Source of the DNA: Acrasis kona
Taxonomy: Eukaryota; Heterolobosea; Eutetramitea; Acrasida; Acrasidae
Reading direction: 5' to 3'
NCBI GenBank assembly: GCA_026419775.2
Contig: JAOPGA020001336.1
Span: forward strand, 1-64,000
DNA: 64,000 nt
Below are positions 27,654 to 37,945 of this stretch, piece by piece; position 1 is the first letter of the stretch; each line of letters opens with the position of its first letter. The position numbers and the translations under genes were made by a program. The notes beneath the pieces were generated by a model. It did no database searches. It had not been told where the DNA came from and was given only the letters and a program-made list of their open reading frames with translations.

Positions 27654-28364
27654 ATGACGACCAAGATTGCAGCAATTTTAGGAGTAGGACCGGGACTAGG
27701 ATCTTCAATCGCAAAGAAATTTGCAAAAGAGGGTTATAGCGTAGCCATCATGAGCAGAAGTCTCAGCAAACTAACACCCGTTGAGCAGGAAATCAAGCGC
27801 AACAATGGATCTGTGATTTCTATACCAACAGATGCTGGATCTACTGACAGCGTCAAGAGTGCATACGAAGCTATTAGAAACGAATTTGGTGCTTCCCCTT
27901 CAGTATTCGTATACAATGCAGGGGCATTCTCTCCTGGAGGAATTCTTGACACAACCGTCGAGCAATTTGAAAATAACTTTAAAATACTTTGCACTGGGTG
28001 TTTCATTGCAGCAAAACAATTTGTTCCAGACATGTTATCTCAAAAATCCGGTTCGTTCTTGATCACTGGGGCAACTGCTTCATTAAGGGGCGGTAAAGGC
28101 TTCATGAATTTGGCTGTTGGAAAATTCGGTCTTCGGGCATTATCCCAATCAATGGCAAGAGAATTTGGACCCCAAGGCATTCACGTCGCGCATGTAATTG
28201 TTGATGGTATGATTGATACTGGTTCCGAATACACACGTAATAAAGACAAGAAGGAGCTTCTTAATCCCGATGCACTTGCAAAAGTATATTGGGACTTGCA
28301 TACTCAAGATCCTACCGTATGGACACATGAACTTGATGTTAGACCTAATGTTGAGAAGTGGTAA
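27654..28364 (+). CDS. Short-chain dehydrogenase/reductase-like, 236 aa
   Basis: A Rossmann-fold oxidoreductase of the classical SDR size. The cofactor loop is AILGVGPGLGSSIAKKFA (GxxxGxG type), followed by YNAGAF in place of the NNAG motif. The catalytic region reads FLITGATASLRGGKGFMNLAVGKFGLRALSQSMAREFG. The Ser of the triad may be present (ATASLRGG), and Lys is present, but the YxxxK tyrosine is replaced by Leu (L-A-V-G-K). Related bacterial proteins share GIHVAHVIVDG with a missing or shifted Tyr. The substrate is unknown and classical catalysis is doubtful. Confidence 0.85.
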   Translation: MTTKIAAILGVGPGLGSSIAKKFAKEGYSVAIMSRSLSKLTPVEQEIKRNNGSVISIPTDAGSTDSVKSAYEAIRNEFGASPSVFVYNAGAFSPGGILDTTVEQFENNFKILCTGCFIAAKQFVPDMLSQKSGSFLITGATASLRGGKGFMNLAVGKFGLRALSQSMAREFGPQGIHVAHVIVDGMIDTGSEYTRNKDKKELLNPDALAKVYWDLHTQDPTVWTHELDVRPNVEKW

Positions 28365-28426
28365 TGTATAATAAATCTTTTCAATAAAACGATTTTATTG
28401 GTTATATTGTACAACTGCATTTTTTA

Positions 28427-29803
28427 CTACCATGTCTTGACACCTGGTCCAAACACACGTGGATCTTTGATTATAGATGATTGAGGTTCTTTGTTCGGTA
28501 TGTACTTATCAATAAAACAATTCAATGATCGCATCAACATAAGCAAGGAATCAGATTCAACATAATCTCTCTTTAACATTTTTTTAATACCGTCCCTGTA
28601 ATTTCTTGCTCTAATTTTATTTATATAACCAACATTATTTGCTACTATTGATTTCAGATCATAATAATACACTTGTGTGAATCTACATCTATCCTCAGAG
28701 ATGTGATCAATGATCCAACCAGTGATCATTACAATTTCTTTATTTTTACTACTTTTCTTGAATTTTTCTGTATTTTGACCTCTACTACCTTGCTTAGCGT
28801 CAGGCCATGTCTGTTGAAGATTACAAAAAAACTTATCTGGAACTTGATCGGCTATTTCTTGTTTAATACTTTTACAAACCATTATATAACATTGACGCTC
28901 TGTATCATAAACCGCATTCATAATAAAATTGCAAAGACGCATAGAAAAAAGTTTACTAAAATTAAAAAGTGAACTCAAATATACTCCTGGGTACGCGGCG
29001 TCAGGGTCCGAAAACCCTTGTATTACAGACGAGTGTAGTTGACCTTCGATCTCGTTGTCCATTGACATGCACACCTGTAGTACTTTGTAGGCGCTGCTAT
29101 TAAAGTATCCAGTGACCTTACCCAACCTGAGTTCTGTGGCATCTCCGATAGAATAATTTGACCTGCTGGTGTAACAAAAGTAATTTGAGTCATCGTGATG
29201 TTTGTCGTCTAAGGCGGAACCTTCCCAATCTGGAGAATCCTCACAAAGTTTTAGAACAAAAGAAATGTCACGATCTGTAATGTGCAGGTTGTTGAAATCA
29301 CTTGGCATGTATAATAGTGCCTTGTTTGGCATTTGTGAAATGTGAATGGAAATGCTCTTGATGTATTGTTCTCCTTTTTGTTTTGCAAACTTTGAAAAGC
29401 ATTCGCTACGTTGATAGCGAGCGAAACAGTCTTCTTTGACTTCAATCTTTAGACGTGTTTGCACTTGCTTGAAATGTACCACGCATAGGTCAAATTCTTT
29501 GTTGTTGTAGCACCTTGCAATGTTCTTGCGTACAGATTGGTCAATGTTTAATTCATACTCACAGCCTCCAGTAAAGAATTGGTTGTAAATCTCTGAAACT
29601 TGTTGTTCACAAGTCGAATCTTTAAGCTCTTCTAATTTTTCAATATACAAAAAGCCCTCCTCACTTTATTTTAACATGTATGCAAGACATAATACTTACG
29701 AGAACGTTTGCTTTAAAAATATCTTGAAGTTTGACTTTAGTTCAGGGTCTGTAAACAAAAAATTGAAGGCCACTTCGTAGTCGTGAAGTTTGAAATGCGA
29801 CAT
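28427..29803 (-). CDS. RGS-START domain protein, 446 aa
   Basis: Exon 1 (29803-29700) supplies the first helix of an RGS domain, LHDYEVAFNFLFTDPELKSN and IFLKQTF; exon 2 continues EEGFLYIEKLEEL, IYNQFFTGGCEYELNID, with FARYQRSECFSKF closing the domain near residue 130. RGS domains accelerate GTP hydrolysis by G-alpha subunits. The rest resembles a START-type lipid-binding fold: IQGFSDPDAAYPGVY, TERQCYIMVCKSIKQ and VMITGWIIDHISEDRCRFTQ. A 36-nt intron (29664-29699) gives 447 codons with stop. RGS coupled to START suggests lipid-controlled or membrane-directed G-protein signalling. The RGS part is clearer than the START part. Confidence 0.72.
29664..29699 (-). other. Intron of the RGS-START gene (36 nt)
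   Basis: Minus strand GTAAGTATTA...AAAATAAAG, phase 2. It joins ACGTTCTC to TGAGGAGGGC and completes the RGS motif. Confidence 0.75.
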
Positions 29804-29856
29804 GTTCTTTTTTAAAACTATTTCAGCGCATGAACAAATATGGGCATTGTTTTATT

Positions 29857-31231
29857 TTACAACGAGTTGAATTCAGTTACATCATCAAGTGTCGTGACGT
29901 TCAGTGACGCATCTTGAGAAGAAGTGTATTGATCTTCGAGTTCAGAAATTACGACAAAAGAAGTCTCCGCCGCAGCACCAATCTGTTGAATGTTGAAATT
30001 CTCTCCATGCAAGTGATCCAGTGATACTTTCCCCAACAAAGAAGCAGTCTTCTCTCTTCCAAGTTGTCCATGCGAATTGTCACCGAAAGAATATAAAGTT
30101 TGGTTTTTGGTAAGAATTAAACTGTGGCCTCTTCCGGCCGATATATCCACTACTTCAGAATCAAATAACTCTTTGTGTAGGTAACATCCTCCCGGAAAAT
30201 CTTTGGCATACTCTTGAATAATGTCGTCATCTAGTTTGATCCGATCTTCGGAATTAGCACAATTAAAAGGATCGCCCAGAACAACAACTTGTTTATTGGA
30301 ATTCAACAACAATGAATGATGTCTTCCCACGCTCATCTTTAGGAACCAATAATCGCCTACTCCGTGCTGTGCGTTCAATATTTCGTGTGGAAGATTTTTT
30401 CCATACAAATGAATTTTTCCAGCTTTGTTTAAAGTCATGGTTTCATTCATTGTGGCATCAACGTCGACGACAGTGTCCGAAACATTATTGATGCGCGAGA
30501 AACCGCGATATTTGTTGTTTAATGTAAGGTCTGCAACGTAGACTTTACCTTGGCTTGTTAGGAAAACACTGTGTCTGTATCCACAAGTGATTTTGGAAAT
30601 GTGTTCGCCGTGCTCAAGCACAGTGAATTGTAGCATCGATACCTTTAAAAGATTGCTCTCAACGAGAGAGGTTGGTAGCTGTCCTTTGCTTTTGTTAGTT
30701 GAAATAATGCGATGACAAGCTCACCATTTTCGTTCCAACCACACCCGTATAGTTTGGATTCCTTCCTCAAAAATAAAGTATGCCCCTCTCCAGTTGCAAT
30801 CTGTATTACATTCTCTGTTGAAGGAATTTTGGTCACAGTTGATATCTTTCTACTCTTCATTCCTAAACCGAGGTTGGCATGCTTAAAATTAAATACACAA
30901 GTAAATTAACAATTACCTGGTTCCAACCAAATCCATAACATCCGTCTTCAGTCAGGAGCACAGTGTGCCAAGCTTTTGCGCTGACCTGTTTAACCTTTCT
31001 GGATTCAAACTGAAGAAAGTCTGGGTTCATCAAAAATGTCCTTTCATCGTTCTCTTCTTGCACTCTACCGGTATTACCTTCCGAGTTTCTACCCCAGGTT
31101 ATAATACACCCAGGCCCAAGAACAGGGTATGGTATAATCTCGTTGTATCTTCCTTCTGTGTTATCTGATTGTTCATCTACATCTTCTTGAATAATATCAT
31201 CTTCTATGCTCTTGCTTGTGCTTGTTCCCAT
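29857..31231 (-). CDS. RCC1-repeat protein, possibly N-myristoylated, 432 aa
   Basis: RCC1-type beta-propeller blades appear throughout: CIITWGRNSEGNTG, VSAKAWHTVLLTEDG with CYGFGWNQHANLGLG across intron 1, IATGEGHTLFLRKESKLYGC, WNENGQLP across intron 2, ITCGYRHSVFLTSQGKVYV, MSVGRHHSLLLNSNKQVV, and ISAGRGHSLILTKNQTLYSF with GDNSHGQLG. The start MGTSTSKS at 31231 fits the N-myristoylation consensus (Gly2, Ser6). Exons 31231-30917, 30881-30725 and 30683-29857 give 433 codons with stop. RCC1 propellers range from Ran exchange factors to ubiquitin ligase parts; nothing here identifies the partner. Membrane attachment is inferred only. Confidence 0.85.
30684..30724 (-). other. Intron 2 of the RCC1-like gene (41 nt)
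   Basis: Minus strand GTGAGCTTGT...AAGCAAAG with AACTAAC inside, phase 1; restores WNENGQLP. Confidence 0.75.
30882..30916 (-). other. Intron 1 of the RCC1-like gene (35 nt)
   Basis: Minus strand GTAATTGTTA...AATTTTAAG, phase 0; restores the blade motif GWNQHANLGLG. Confidence 0.8.
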
Positions 31232-31854
31232 TACCTGTTACACCAAGAATATTGTAAACAGGAAACTCCTGCTACCCCGGTGTTATACCGTATATATTTC
31301 AGATTTAGTTAAAACTGTAAAAAGTACATCACATTTCTTATGCCTTGTTGCACTCCTAGTTATAGTCTGCCTGCAGAGTACAGTTCAGGCAAGGAGGATT
31401 GTACTTTCAGACACAATAGTAAGCGGGAACCTTGAATACTGCATTAAAAGCCAGAGAGATACAATCATTTATAATACACCACCTGCAAGGCGCTATAACT
31501 ATTTATTAATAACAACTTGAGGAAAACAGTAGGACAGGAAGTTGAAAAGAAGCTTGTGGGAAAGCAGACCGTCTTTCGTTCAGAGTCATTATAGAAAATG
31601 AATAATCTATCTGACAATAAACACTTTTCAAAAATGCTCTACTTTTATTCTACAATACTCGCAATGTAATGGCAACTAGAAATACTCTTTGACCGTGGTC
31701 ATTTAGCAGTAGTAAAAAAACTGCTCAGATGAAATTCGAAGCTTTATTGACTTGTTAAGATACTGTCTTGAATCAGTTCAAATTAATTCTACTGATTTTT
31801 GGGATGTGTACAAGGTTGACGGTTACATTTATTATTAAATTTTTGTAAGAAGAG
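31232..31854 (+). other. Gap with a possible small secreted protein
   Basis: A plus-strand frame ending at 31520 contains a signal-peptide-like stretch (FLCLVALLVIVCLQSTVQA) followed by about 42 residues with one Cys. The only in-frame ATG (31206) overlaps the start of the divergent RCC1 gene, so a spliced start is needed. The remainder (31521-31854) shows nothing recognisable. Confidence 0.3.
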
Positions 31855-33393
31855 ATGGGAACGTTTTTAAAATCACCCGAGGGTCAATACAAACTCGCAC
31901 ATGAGTATAAGGCCAAAAGAACAGAGAAAGATACGAAGATCACGAGGAGAAGCGAATTGATATCTGCGAGTATTGATGTTATAGAACATGCTGATCAAAA
32001 TGAAACAACATCTTACGTGACTTTAAACAGCCCTGGCAATATAACTTTCTATAACCTTACGAAACAAGTATGTTGTTACACTTTCAAATTTCTAACCTTT
32101 TAGGGGACTACTAAGATCTTAAGCTGCTCGGGTGCTGTGCCTATCTGTCATAAAATCAATAGAGTATCTTCTTTTACAAAAGAGCAGAATTTAGATATAA
32201 TAGTCGGATTCAGTACCGGTGACATAGCAATAGTGACCCAAAAGTCCCCAAATCTAACTTTTAACGCAAATGTTTGTCAAATCCGTCAAGTACATCTCTA
32301 ATTTATAAGAAAGTAGTTGATAAAACAGGAGTAAAATGCGTTTCTTGGGGTCCACCGTCGAATCGCAGGAGAGAATCTGATTTGTTTCTTGCAGGTCATG
32401 AAAGTGGCAATGTTTATGTGTATAATAAAATGCTCCTACCCTCTGAGGAGGAGTCACTAATACCGCCTGACGGTAAATACAATGAAAAGTACTTGCACAC
32501 TTCAGTTTTTTTTAATGTATTTTTACAGTCAGTTTTTTGCTATCCAAAGAGAAGTGAGAAGAGTGAATCCAATCTCAAGAATACGCACTTCAAACGCTCC
32601 AATAACAGGTACGTGCTTAAAACCAACAACCATTAATGCTTAGATATAAAATTCTCTCCTAACGGCCAACTTTTAGCAGTTGCATCCATGGATGGACACT
32701 TGTATGTGATTGATTTTGTTAATTTGAAGTGAGTATAACAGGTTCAACAAGTACTAAACTTTTAGGCTACATTTGGTGTTTCAATCGTTTTATGGAGCAG
32801 TCCTGTGCTGCTGTTGGTCTCCTGATGCAAGATACATTGTGACTGGTGGCGAGGATGATCTAATCAGCGTATACAACGTTCAAGAGAGATGCATTCTAGC
32901 AAGAGGACGCGGACACTCATCATACGTATCGAAGGTCACTTTTGACACTGATCAGTGCGACTCCGATCGTTACCGCATTGTGAGTGCAGGTCAAGACACA
33001 CGCTTAATACTATGGGACATTGATAAACAAGAACAAATTGTGGATGGAGCTGTTGACATTATAGATGGAAAAAAGAAGCAAACATCAACGGCACCTAAAA
33101 AGGACGAACCGATACTAGTAAGATCACGCCCCCAGAACGAAGTTCCCTACTTTGAACCAGTAGGAGTCAAAGCTCATGCTGACCCTTTGAGAGATGTCAT
33201 TACTTTCAGCAAGGGAATCATTACGATTTGTAATCAAGGAGTTGTGAGGCTCTGGTCCAGGCCAAGTAAGGACTCATCACCAGTCGGAGCGGATTATGTG
33301 GACGAATCGGGTCAAGAGGAAGAACAACAAGAACTACACCATAATGATTTGGATCTAGAGTTGATGCAAGATGACACGAAAAATGATTTATAA
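31855..33393 (+). CDS. WDR20: WDR20/creC-like WD40 protein, 450 aa
   Basis: WDR20-type WD-repeat proteins activate USP12/USP46-class deubiquitinases. The start MGTFLKSPEGQYKLAHEY matches the family N-terminus. Repeats include VKCVSWGPP with FLAGHESGNVYVYN, ITDIKFSPNGQLLAVASMDG, CCCWSPDARYIVTGGEDDLISVY, GHSSYVSKVTFD with YRIVSAGQDTRLILWD, and a last one with ITICNQGVVRLWSRP. Six exons: 31855-32067, 32104-32271, 32310-32488, 32529-32608, 32644-32728, 32766-33393. The introns are 35-40 nt and the sum is exactly 451 codons. The final TTATAA at 33388-33393 is also the end of the convergent eIF3f gene. Confidence 0.85.
32068..32103 (+). other. Intron 1 of the WDR20-like gene (36 nt)
   Basis: GTATGTTGTT...TTTTAG with TTCTAAC, phase 0. 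Confidence 0.85.
32272..32309 (+). other. Intron 2 of the WDR20-like gene (38 nt)
   Basis: GTTTGTCAAA...TTTATAAG with CTCTAAT, phase 0. The donor GTTTGT recurs in other genes here. Confidence 0.75.
32489..32528 (+). other. Intron 3 of the WDR20-like gene (40 nt)
   Basis: GTACTTGCAC...TTTTTACAG, phase 2. Needed, with intron 4, to reach ITDIKFSPNGQ in frame. Confidence 0.7.
32609..32643 (+). other. Intron 4 of the WDR20-like gene (35 nt)
   Basis: GTACGTGCTT...AATGCTTAG, phase 1, completing the Asp of ITDIKF. Confidence 0.75.
32729..32765 (+). other. Intron 5 of the WDR20-like gene (37 nt)
   Basis: GTGAGTATAA...ACTTTTAG with TACTAAA, phase 2. Confidence 0.8.
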
Positions 33394-34269
33394 AGTGTTT
33401 GACAATTTCTGAGCAATGTTCAACTGTGCCTTCATCATGTTTGACAAATAGCAGACCATCAATAAATCTTGAAGTTGACCGTTGAATTCTCTGTCAAATT
33501 GTTCGTGGTTAAGTTTTGGTAGGCTGTTCAATGTCTCAGACAAGAACCTTCCAATCTTTGCGTTTGGCGCCTTCTTCTTGTTGACCACATCATCCACATA
33601 TGCTGAAACTTTGTTTAATAGGTCCAGTAACTTTTCTACGGATCCCTCTAGTTGTTTGATTTCATCTGATGAGTCTTGTTCATTTGTGGTTATTCTTCTT
33701 TGGTTATTAATGAGAGAATTGACTAGAAACATTAAAAAGGATTAGAGTTGCAGTTGCTTACCTCCGATTTTTTCATTTTCGCTCACCTTGTAAAAGACTG
33801 GAACTTCTTCAAACTGTACTTCTGTATTTTGATCTCCGTTAACATCAGAGTGTCCAATGTAAGTTTTGAATGGCTGTTGGGTTTTGTTGTAGAGGTTGGT
33901 GTTGGTATCTACTACTAAAAGTACTGGGTATGGTCTCATTACTTGATACAGATCGTGGATTAGTTTATCACTTTCTGTATAAGTTTCGCCTGTTGCGTAC
34001 CACCCAATAACAACGTCGCTTGGGTAAACAGTTTTGTGACAATCCAACATGTTTTTGTGATATTCCAAATCGATTTCGAGAGTGTCGTCAAGCTCCTTGT
34101 ATGGCACGGGGAAGCTGCTCTTAATTTCAATCACACCCTCTTTGTGCTCTCCAACCAGGGTTCCCACAATACGTGTTGTGGTGCTATCTATTGATCTTCT
34201 TGCATAGTGGTCCAAGACGGATAATATAACAACTGGATGTATCTCGTATCTGTTCTGTTGCGATTCCAT
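33388..34269 (-). CDS. EIF3F: Translation initiation factor eIF3 subunit f, 280 aa
   Basis: A non-catalytic MPN-domain subunit of eIF3. MPN features in order: YEIHPVVILSVLDHYARRS, TRIVGTLVGEHKEGVIEI, FPVPYKELDDTLEIDLEYHK, VVIGWYATGETYTESDKLIHD, VLLVVDTN. The JAMM metal ligands are not in the catalytic arrangement, as expected for eIF3f. The C-terminal half (second exon) has the helical IGRFLSETLNSLPKLNHEQF and LQDLLMVCYLSNMMKAQLNI. Exons 34269-33762 and 33722-33388 are joined over a 39-nt intron for 281 codons. ATG 34269 is chosen because the longer open frame begins at TTG. Confidence 0.9.
33723..33761 (-). other. Intron of the eIF3f gene (39 nt)
   Basis: Minus strand GTAAGCAACT...TGTTTCTAG with CTCTAAT, phase 1. 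Confidence 0.85.
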
Positions 34270-34940
34270 GTTTTCACACTTCTTACAATCAAGGTTGACC
34301 AATAATCCATTCAAATCGATTCAAAATTTAACAAGAATTAATCACAGCAGAGAGAAGTCTTGGAATATCAATCATTTTATGTACGTCAAGTTTTAATTGG
34401 TTGAATGCATGTAATTTTTTATGAACAGAAGCCATTTGTTTAATCTAATATGTATATTACTACATTATCGATGGATCGAAATTGAAACGATCAACATCGA
34501 TGTACATTTTCAAATACTCGATGACTGAACAAAGAGGCTTTAAAACTAGTATTTGTCAATACATAATAAACCACGCACCACAGCGACTCTGACAGCAATA
34601 AAGAATCGAAAGAGGTATTATTGGTGTATTATGCGAGCAACAAGGAAAGAATGGAGTGAAAAATTGGAGGAGAGTGACCAATCTCCCAAAACAACTACTT
34701 GAGAGGAGAGAACAATACTACTCCAATATATTACATTGCCTACTTCGTCACTGAAGACTTGTATCGTCTAGTGCGGGAGAGAAGTTGTATTCTCTTTTAA
34801 AGGAATTGACTGAACATTATGTTTTATTCAATTAACAATCAATAAACGAATCCATATTTCATAAATGTTTGATCATTTGAACGTCATGGTCCAAGCTGCA
34901 ATGTTTTTCTGTTTGGTTGATTATTATTTACAATTTTGCA
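34270..34940. other. 670-bp divergent intergenic region
   Basis: Between divergent eIF3f and ZnT6-like genes. AT-rich, no gene recognised. An ORF of only 23 codons (MRATRKEWSEKL) at about 34631 is the longest ATG-started plus-strand one I noted in its middle. Confidence 0.5.
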
Positions 34941-36481
34941 ATGCTGACAAGAGAGCAAAATCCATCCCTCACAGGAAGGTTGCTTGATAAACTTCAGGGA
35001 TATATGAGAGATGTAAAGCAATACATTTTATTCAATTCGAAAAATATATGGAACCAGCATATAACACTTCGGCCACTTATAATATATTCATCTGCACTTA
35101 CCATTCTTGCTATATTAGAATGTTTTGTCGCATTCATGTTTTCTCATTCGTTGGTTATTATATTTTGTGCTTTCTATACATTACATCGAGCCCTCCACTA
35201 CATTATAATGGTGACGGGCCACATTTTGGAGAAGAAAGTCGAACTCAACCGGTCATTATTTACAGCATATTCTTATGGGTACAGAAGAGCAGAGGTGGTT
35301 CTACGATTTTCGAACTCTATATTCGCTGCCTTCATTTCATTTGCATTCATCACGGAAGGTATTCAAAGATTGGCAGAACCACACCACTACCACATGTAAG
35401 CAGTTTTCATTCAGAATCTCACTTTAAAAGGGAGTATATCACCATGATTGCACTTGTGGGTGTACTAGTTAATTTTTTTGGTGTGTATCTGTTCTCTCCA
35501 ACCAGTGGCGTCATCAACAGAAAAGGAACAGCATCAACCACTCCATACTCATACAAAAACTTTTCGCTACCATCAGTCTCGGGATCTAACAATACTTGGC
35601 AAGAATTAATTCTAAACATTCAAAACCATTTAAAGAAGCAAAGACAGTTTATTTACGAATGGATAGTAGAATCCCACGCACATATTGCAGCATTTGTAAC
35701 CGCCTTGTTTATATCCACAATTGGAGACTACCTTGACGTCGTTATAGCATTCATAATGAGCATATTAACTTTTACTTTAGCACTACCACCTATCGTAGAA
35801 GCTTCCTCCACTCTCCTACAGACTACACCTGACAGCGTCATGGTCCAGTTAAGTCGATGTGTAAACGAATCCAGCAAGTTGGAAGATGTTTTGGAGTGCT
35901 ACGGAGAACATTTCTGGACGGTCGGGCCAGCCTCTTCAGCAAGTTCAAAAACACACGTCATAGGAAGCATGCAAGTAAGAGTTGTGGAGGGAGCCAACGA
36001 ACAAACAGTTCTAAGAAACGTACAGAGAGTCTTCGCAGATAAAAAGAGTTTCTCAATAGATTTGACGATACAAATTGAAAAGAGAACCTTGAGAGAAAGT
36101 TCAAATTCTTCATTGTCATCTCCTAGTAATGTTCCCATTTCTCAATCTAACACTTCCACATCACTGCAGGTCAACCGTTCCACACCTCCTCAACAACCAT
36201 TAGCTGCCGCCGTCACCGACACAACAAAACCAGAACCCACAACAAACACAACTGCAACTCCAGTCATTATAAATCAACCAATAGATGCATCGCACGAAGG
36301 ATTGGGTTTATACATTGAAGAACAGGAATCACAAAGTGACGACGAGGATGACATGTTTAGAAAACTAAAGAAGACTGGTAGTGCGACTAATTTAATGAAC
36401 CGCAATATGAATAAAGTACCATCGACTCACACAATAATGGATTTGGATCGTGAACTGGATTTGCTTGATAAGAACGTCTAA
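34941..36481 (+). CDS. SLC30A6: ZnT6-like cation diffusion facilitator protein, 501 aa
   Basis: A CDF-fold membrane protein resembling ZnT6, the non-transporting partner of ZnT5 in the early secretory pathway. Helices: PLIIYSSALTILAILECFVAF, SLVIIFCAFYTLHRALHY, VVLRFSNSIFAAFISFAFI, YITMIALVGVLVNFFGVYL, AHIAAFVTALFISTIGDYLD, VVIAFIMSILTFTLALPP. The C-terminal domain has LLQTTPDSVMVQLSRC and LECYGEHFWTVGP, highly characteristic of ZnT6. The transport-site H/D residues expected in helices 2 and 5 are absent (FCAFYTLHRA; HIAAF), as in ZnT6. Exons 34941-35395 and 35431-36481 (35-nt intron) give 502 codons. A long Ser/Thr-rich tail follows the CTD. The stop overlaps AATAAA. Confidence 0.82.
35396..35430 (+). 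other. Intron of the ZnT6-like gene (35 nt)
   Basis: GTAAGCAGTT...CTTTAAAAG, phase 2. Confidence 0.85.
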
Positions 36482-36529
36482 TAAAATATTTGTTTACCCG
36501 AAGTTGTCTTACATTATTTTATTTACAAC

Positions 36530-37003
36530 ATGTCATCCATCTTGAACTCAAAGTCACCAGTGGTCATCAAGAGCCTTGCCAAGAAGTACGACTCTGATGG
36601 TAGCAACACAATTAACAGCTTTGAACTTGGAAACCTTATTTCTGACATGGGATTTACTGTTTCCAAAACTCAGGTAGATGCACTCCTAATGTTGATCGAC
36701 AAAGATGCCTCAGGTTCGATAAATATTGACGAGTTTGTTCAATGGTGGACTCAAACCAAAATTACTGATGTACTGAACAACCAAAATACCATGCATCTTA
36801 TCACTGAAGCATCCAAGTTATTTAAAAAATACGACGTAGATGGATCGAGAAAGTTAAAACAAAACGAAGTGACCAATCTACTCCGCGACCTTGCTCAATG
36901 TGACTCAACTAACAGCGTAAAAGATATGATAGCATCCTTAGACCGCACAGGTGACCAAGAGATTGATTTTCACGAATTCTGCGTTTGGTTACGCTGGTTT
37001 TAA
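36530..37003 (+). CDS. Four-EF-hand calcium-binding protein, 157 aa
   Basis: A calmodulin/centrin-sized protein. Loops: DSDGSNTINSFE (complete), DKDASGSINIDE (complete), DVDGSRKLKQNE (complete, with K at the usually hydrophobic eighth position neighbour) and DRTGDQEIDFHE (position 3 Thr, likely weaker). The N-terminal 15 residues lack the basic tail of centrin. It lies 48 bp after the ZnT6-like stop and its own stop overlaps AATAAA. Function beyond Ca2+ sensing cannot be assigned. Confidence 0.88.
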   Translation: MSSILNSKSPVVIKSLAKKYDSDGSNTINSFELGNLISDMGFTVSKTQVDALLMLIDKDASGSINIDEFVQWWTQTKITDVLNNQNTMHLITEASKLFKKYDVDGSRKLKQNEVTNLLRDLAQCDSTNSVKDMIASLDRTGDQEIDFHEFCVWLRWF

Positions 37004-37200
37004 TAAATGACGTCCCCAGATAACTGCTTGGATTTGTTTGGTTTTGTCATTTTTGAATACTAGTCTTACACAGCGAAGTTACCCAGTAACGTAACCCAAA
37101 CGATGTTACTCATAGATTTATCATACTTACATACCTTAAGGGGAACCTTTCATTGAAGAACACAACTTGAAAACTTTACAAAAATTGAACCAAATTGTAG

Positions 37201-37767
37201 ATGGAGGACCTACCACAATTGGGAGGCTCTAATCCAAGAACAAATGGGGTCCAATCATCAATGGCAGCATTTAAGAGGAACAGTACTCAAATGAAGAGCA
37301 TAACAGCAAAAGTTGACAAGGTCTTAGACCAGCTCACCGAAAAAGAACAAGTATTGAAGAGAGAAATGGAGCAGTTGGAATTTAAAAGACAGAAACAAGA
37401 AAAGAAACGTTTATGGATCAACGAACATCTACGTGACACTCCAGGTTTCTTTCGAACAGCATCTAACAAGTATGTAGTCCATACATGCTCATGCGATAAT
37501 AATTCTGCATCACAAAATGAACGATTTGGAGGACTTCACTACATTATTGATAAATTAGAGGAGGAGATCAAGCGACAAAAAGATAAGTGCTCTGAATTAA
37601 AGAAAGGTTTACGTGAGGAGCAAACAAAAAATTCATTATTGACAAAGCAATTACAAGATAAGAATGACAGCCTTGTAAAAGAGTTGACCCAGGAGCAATT
37701 GAAAAATGTAGACCTCAGAAGGAAAGTCAGAGAGTTAAAAAAGAAGAATCCCTACATAATAACATAG
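37201..37767 (+). CDS. Coiled-coil protein of unknown function, 188 aa
   Basis: ATG 37201. Two charged coiled-coil stretches (residues about 35-75, TEKEQVLKREMEQLEFKRQK, and 120-185, KLEEEIKRQKDKCSEL) flank a conserved-looking core with HLRDTPGFFRTASNKYVVHT and CSCDNN. No domain recognised; a structural or adaptor role is possible only by its shape. Confidence 0.7.
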   Translation: MEDLPQLGGSNPRTNGVQSSMAAFKRNSTQMKSITAKVDKVLDQLTEKEQVLKREMEQLEFKRQKQEKKRLWINEHLRDTPGFFRTASNKYVVHTCSCDNNSASQNERFGGLHYIIDKLEEEIKRQKDKCSELKKGLREEQTKNSLLTKQLQDKNDSLVKELTQEQLKNVDLRRKVRELKKKNPYIIT

Positions 37768-37945
37768 TAAGTAAGCAAAGTGCTTTGTGTATATTAGTTG
37801 AGCATAATATAAATGTAATAAATATATTTCCCAGATGCATCATCGTGCTTAGACTTATGGAGTTAAGTGGATTGTAAAACTTGACCTGTTATTTTCACTT
37901 CAAAAATGATCAATGAATTAACTATTATTTAACTAAACATCCGAA

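Noticed and set aside
35048-35395. N-terminal part of the 477-codon ORF before the ZnT6-like intron acceptor
   Set aside because: It is out of frame with the true first exon and disappears when the 35-nt intron is recognised.
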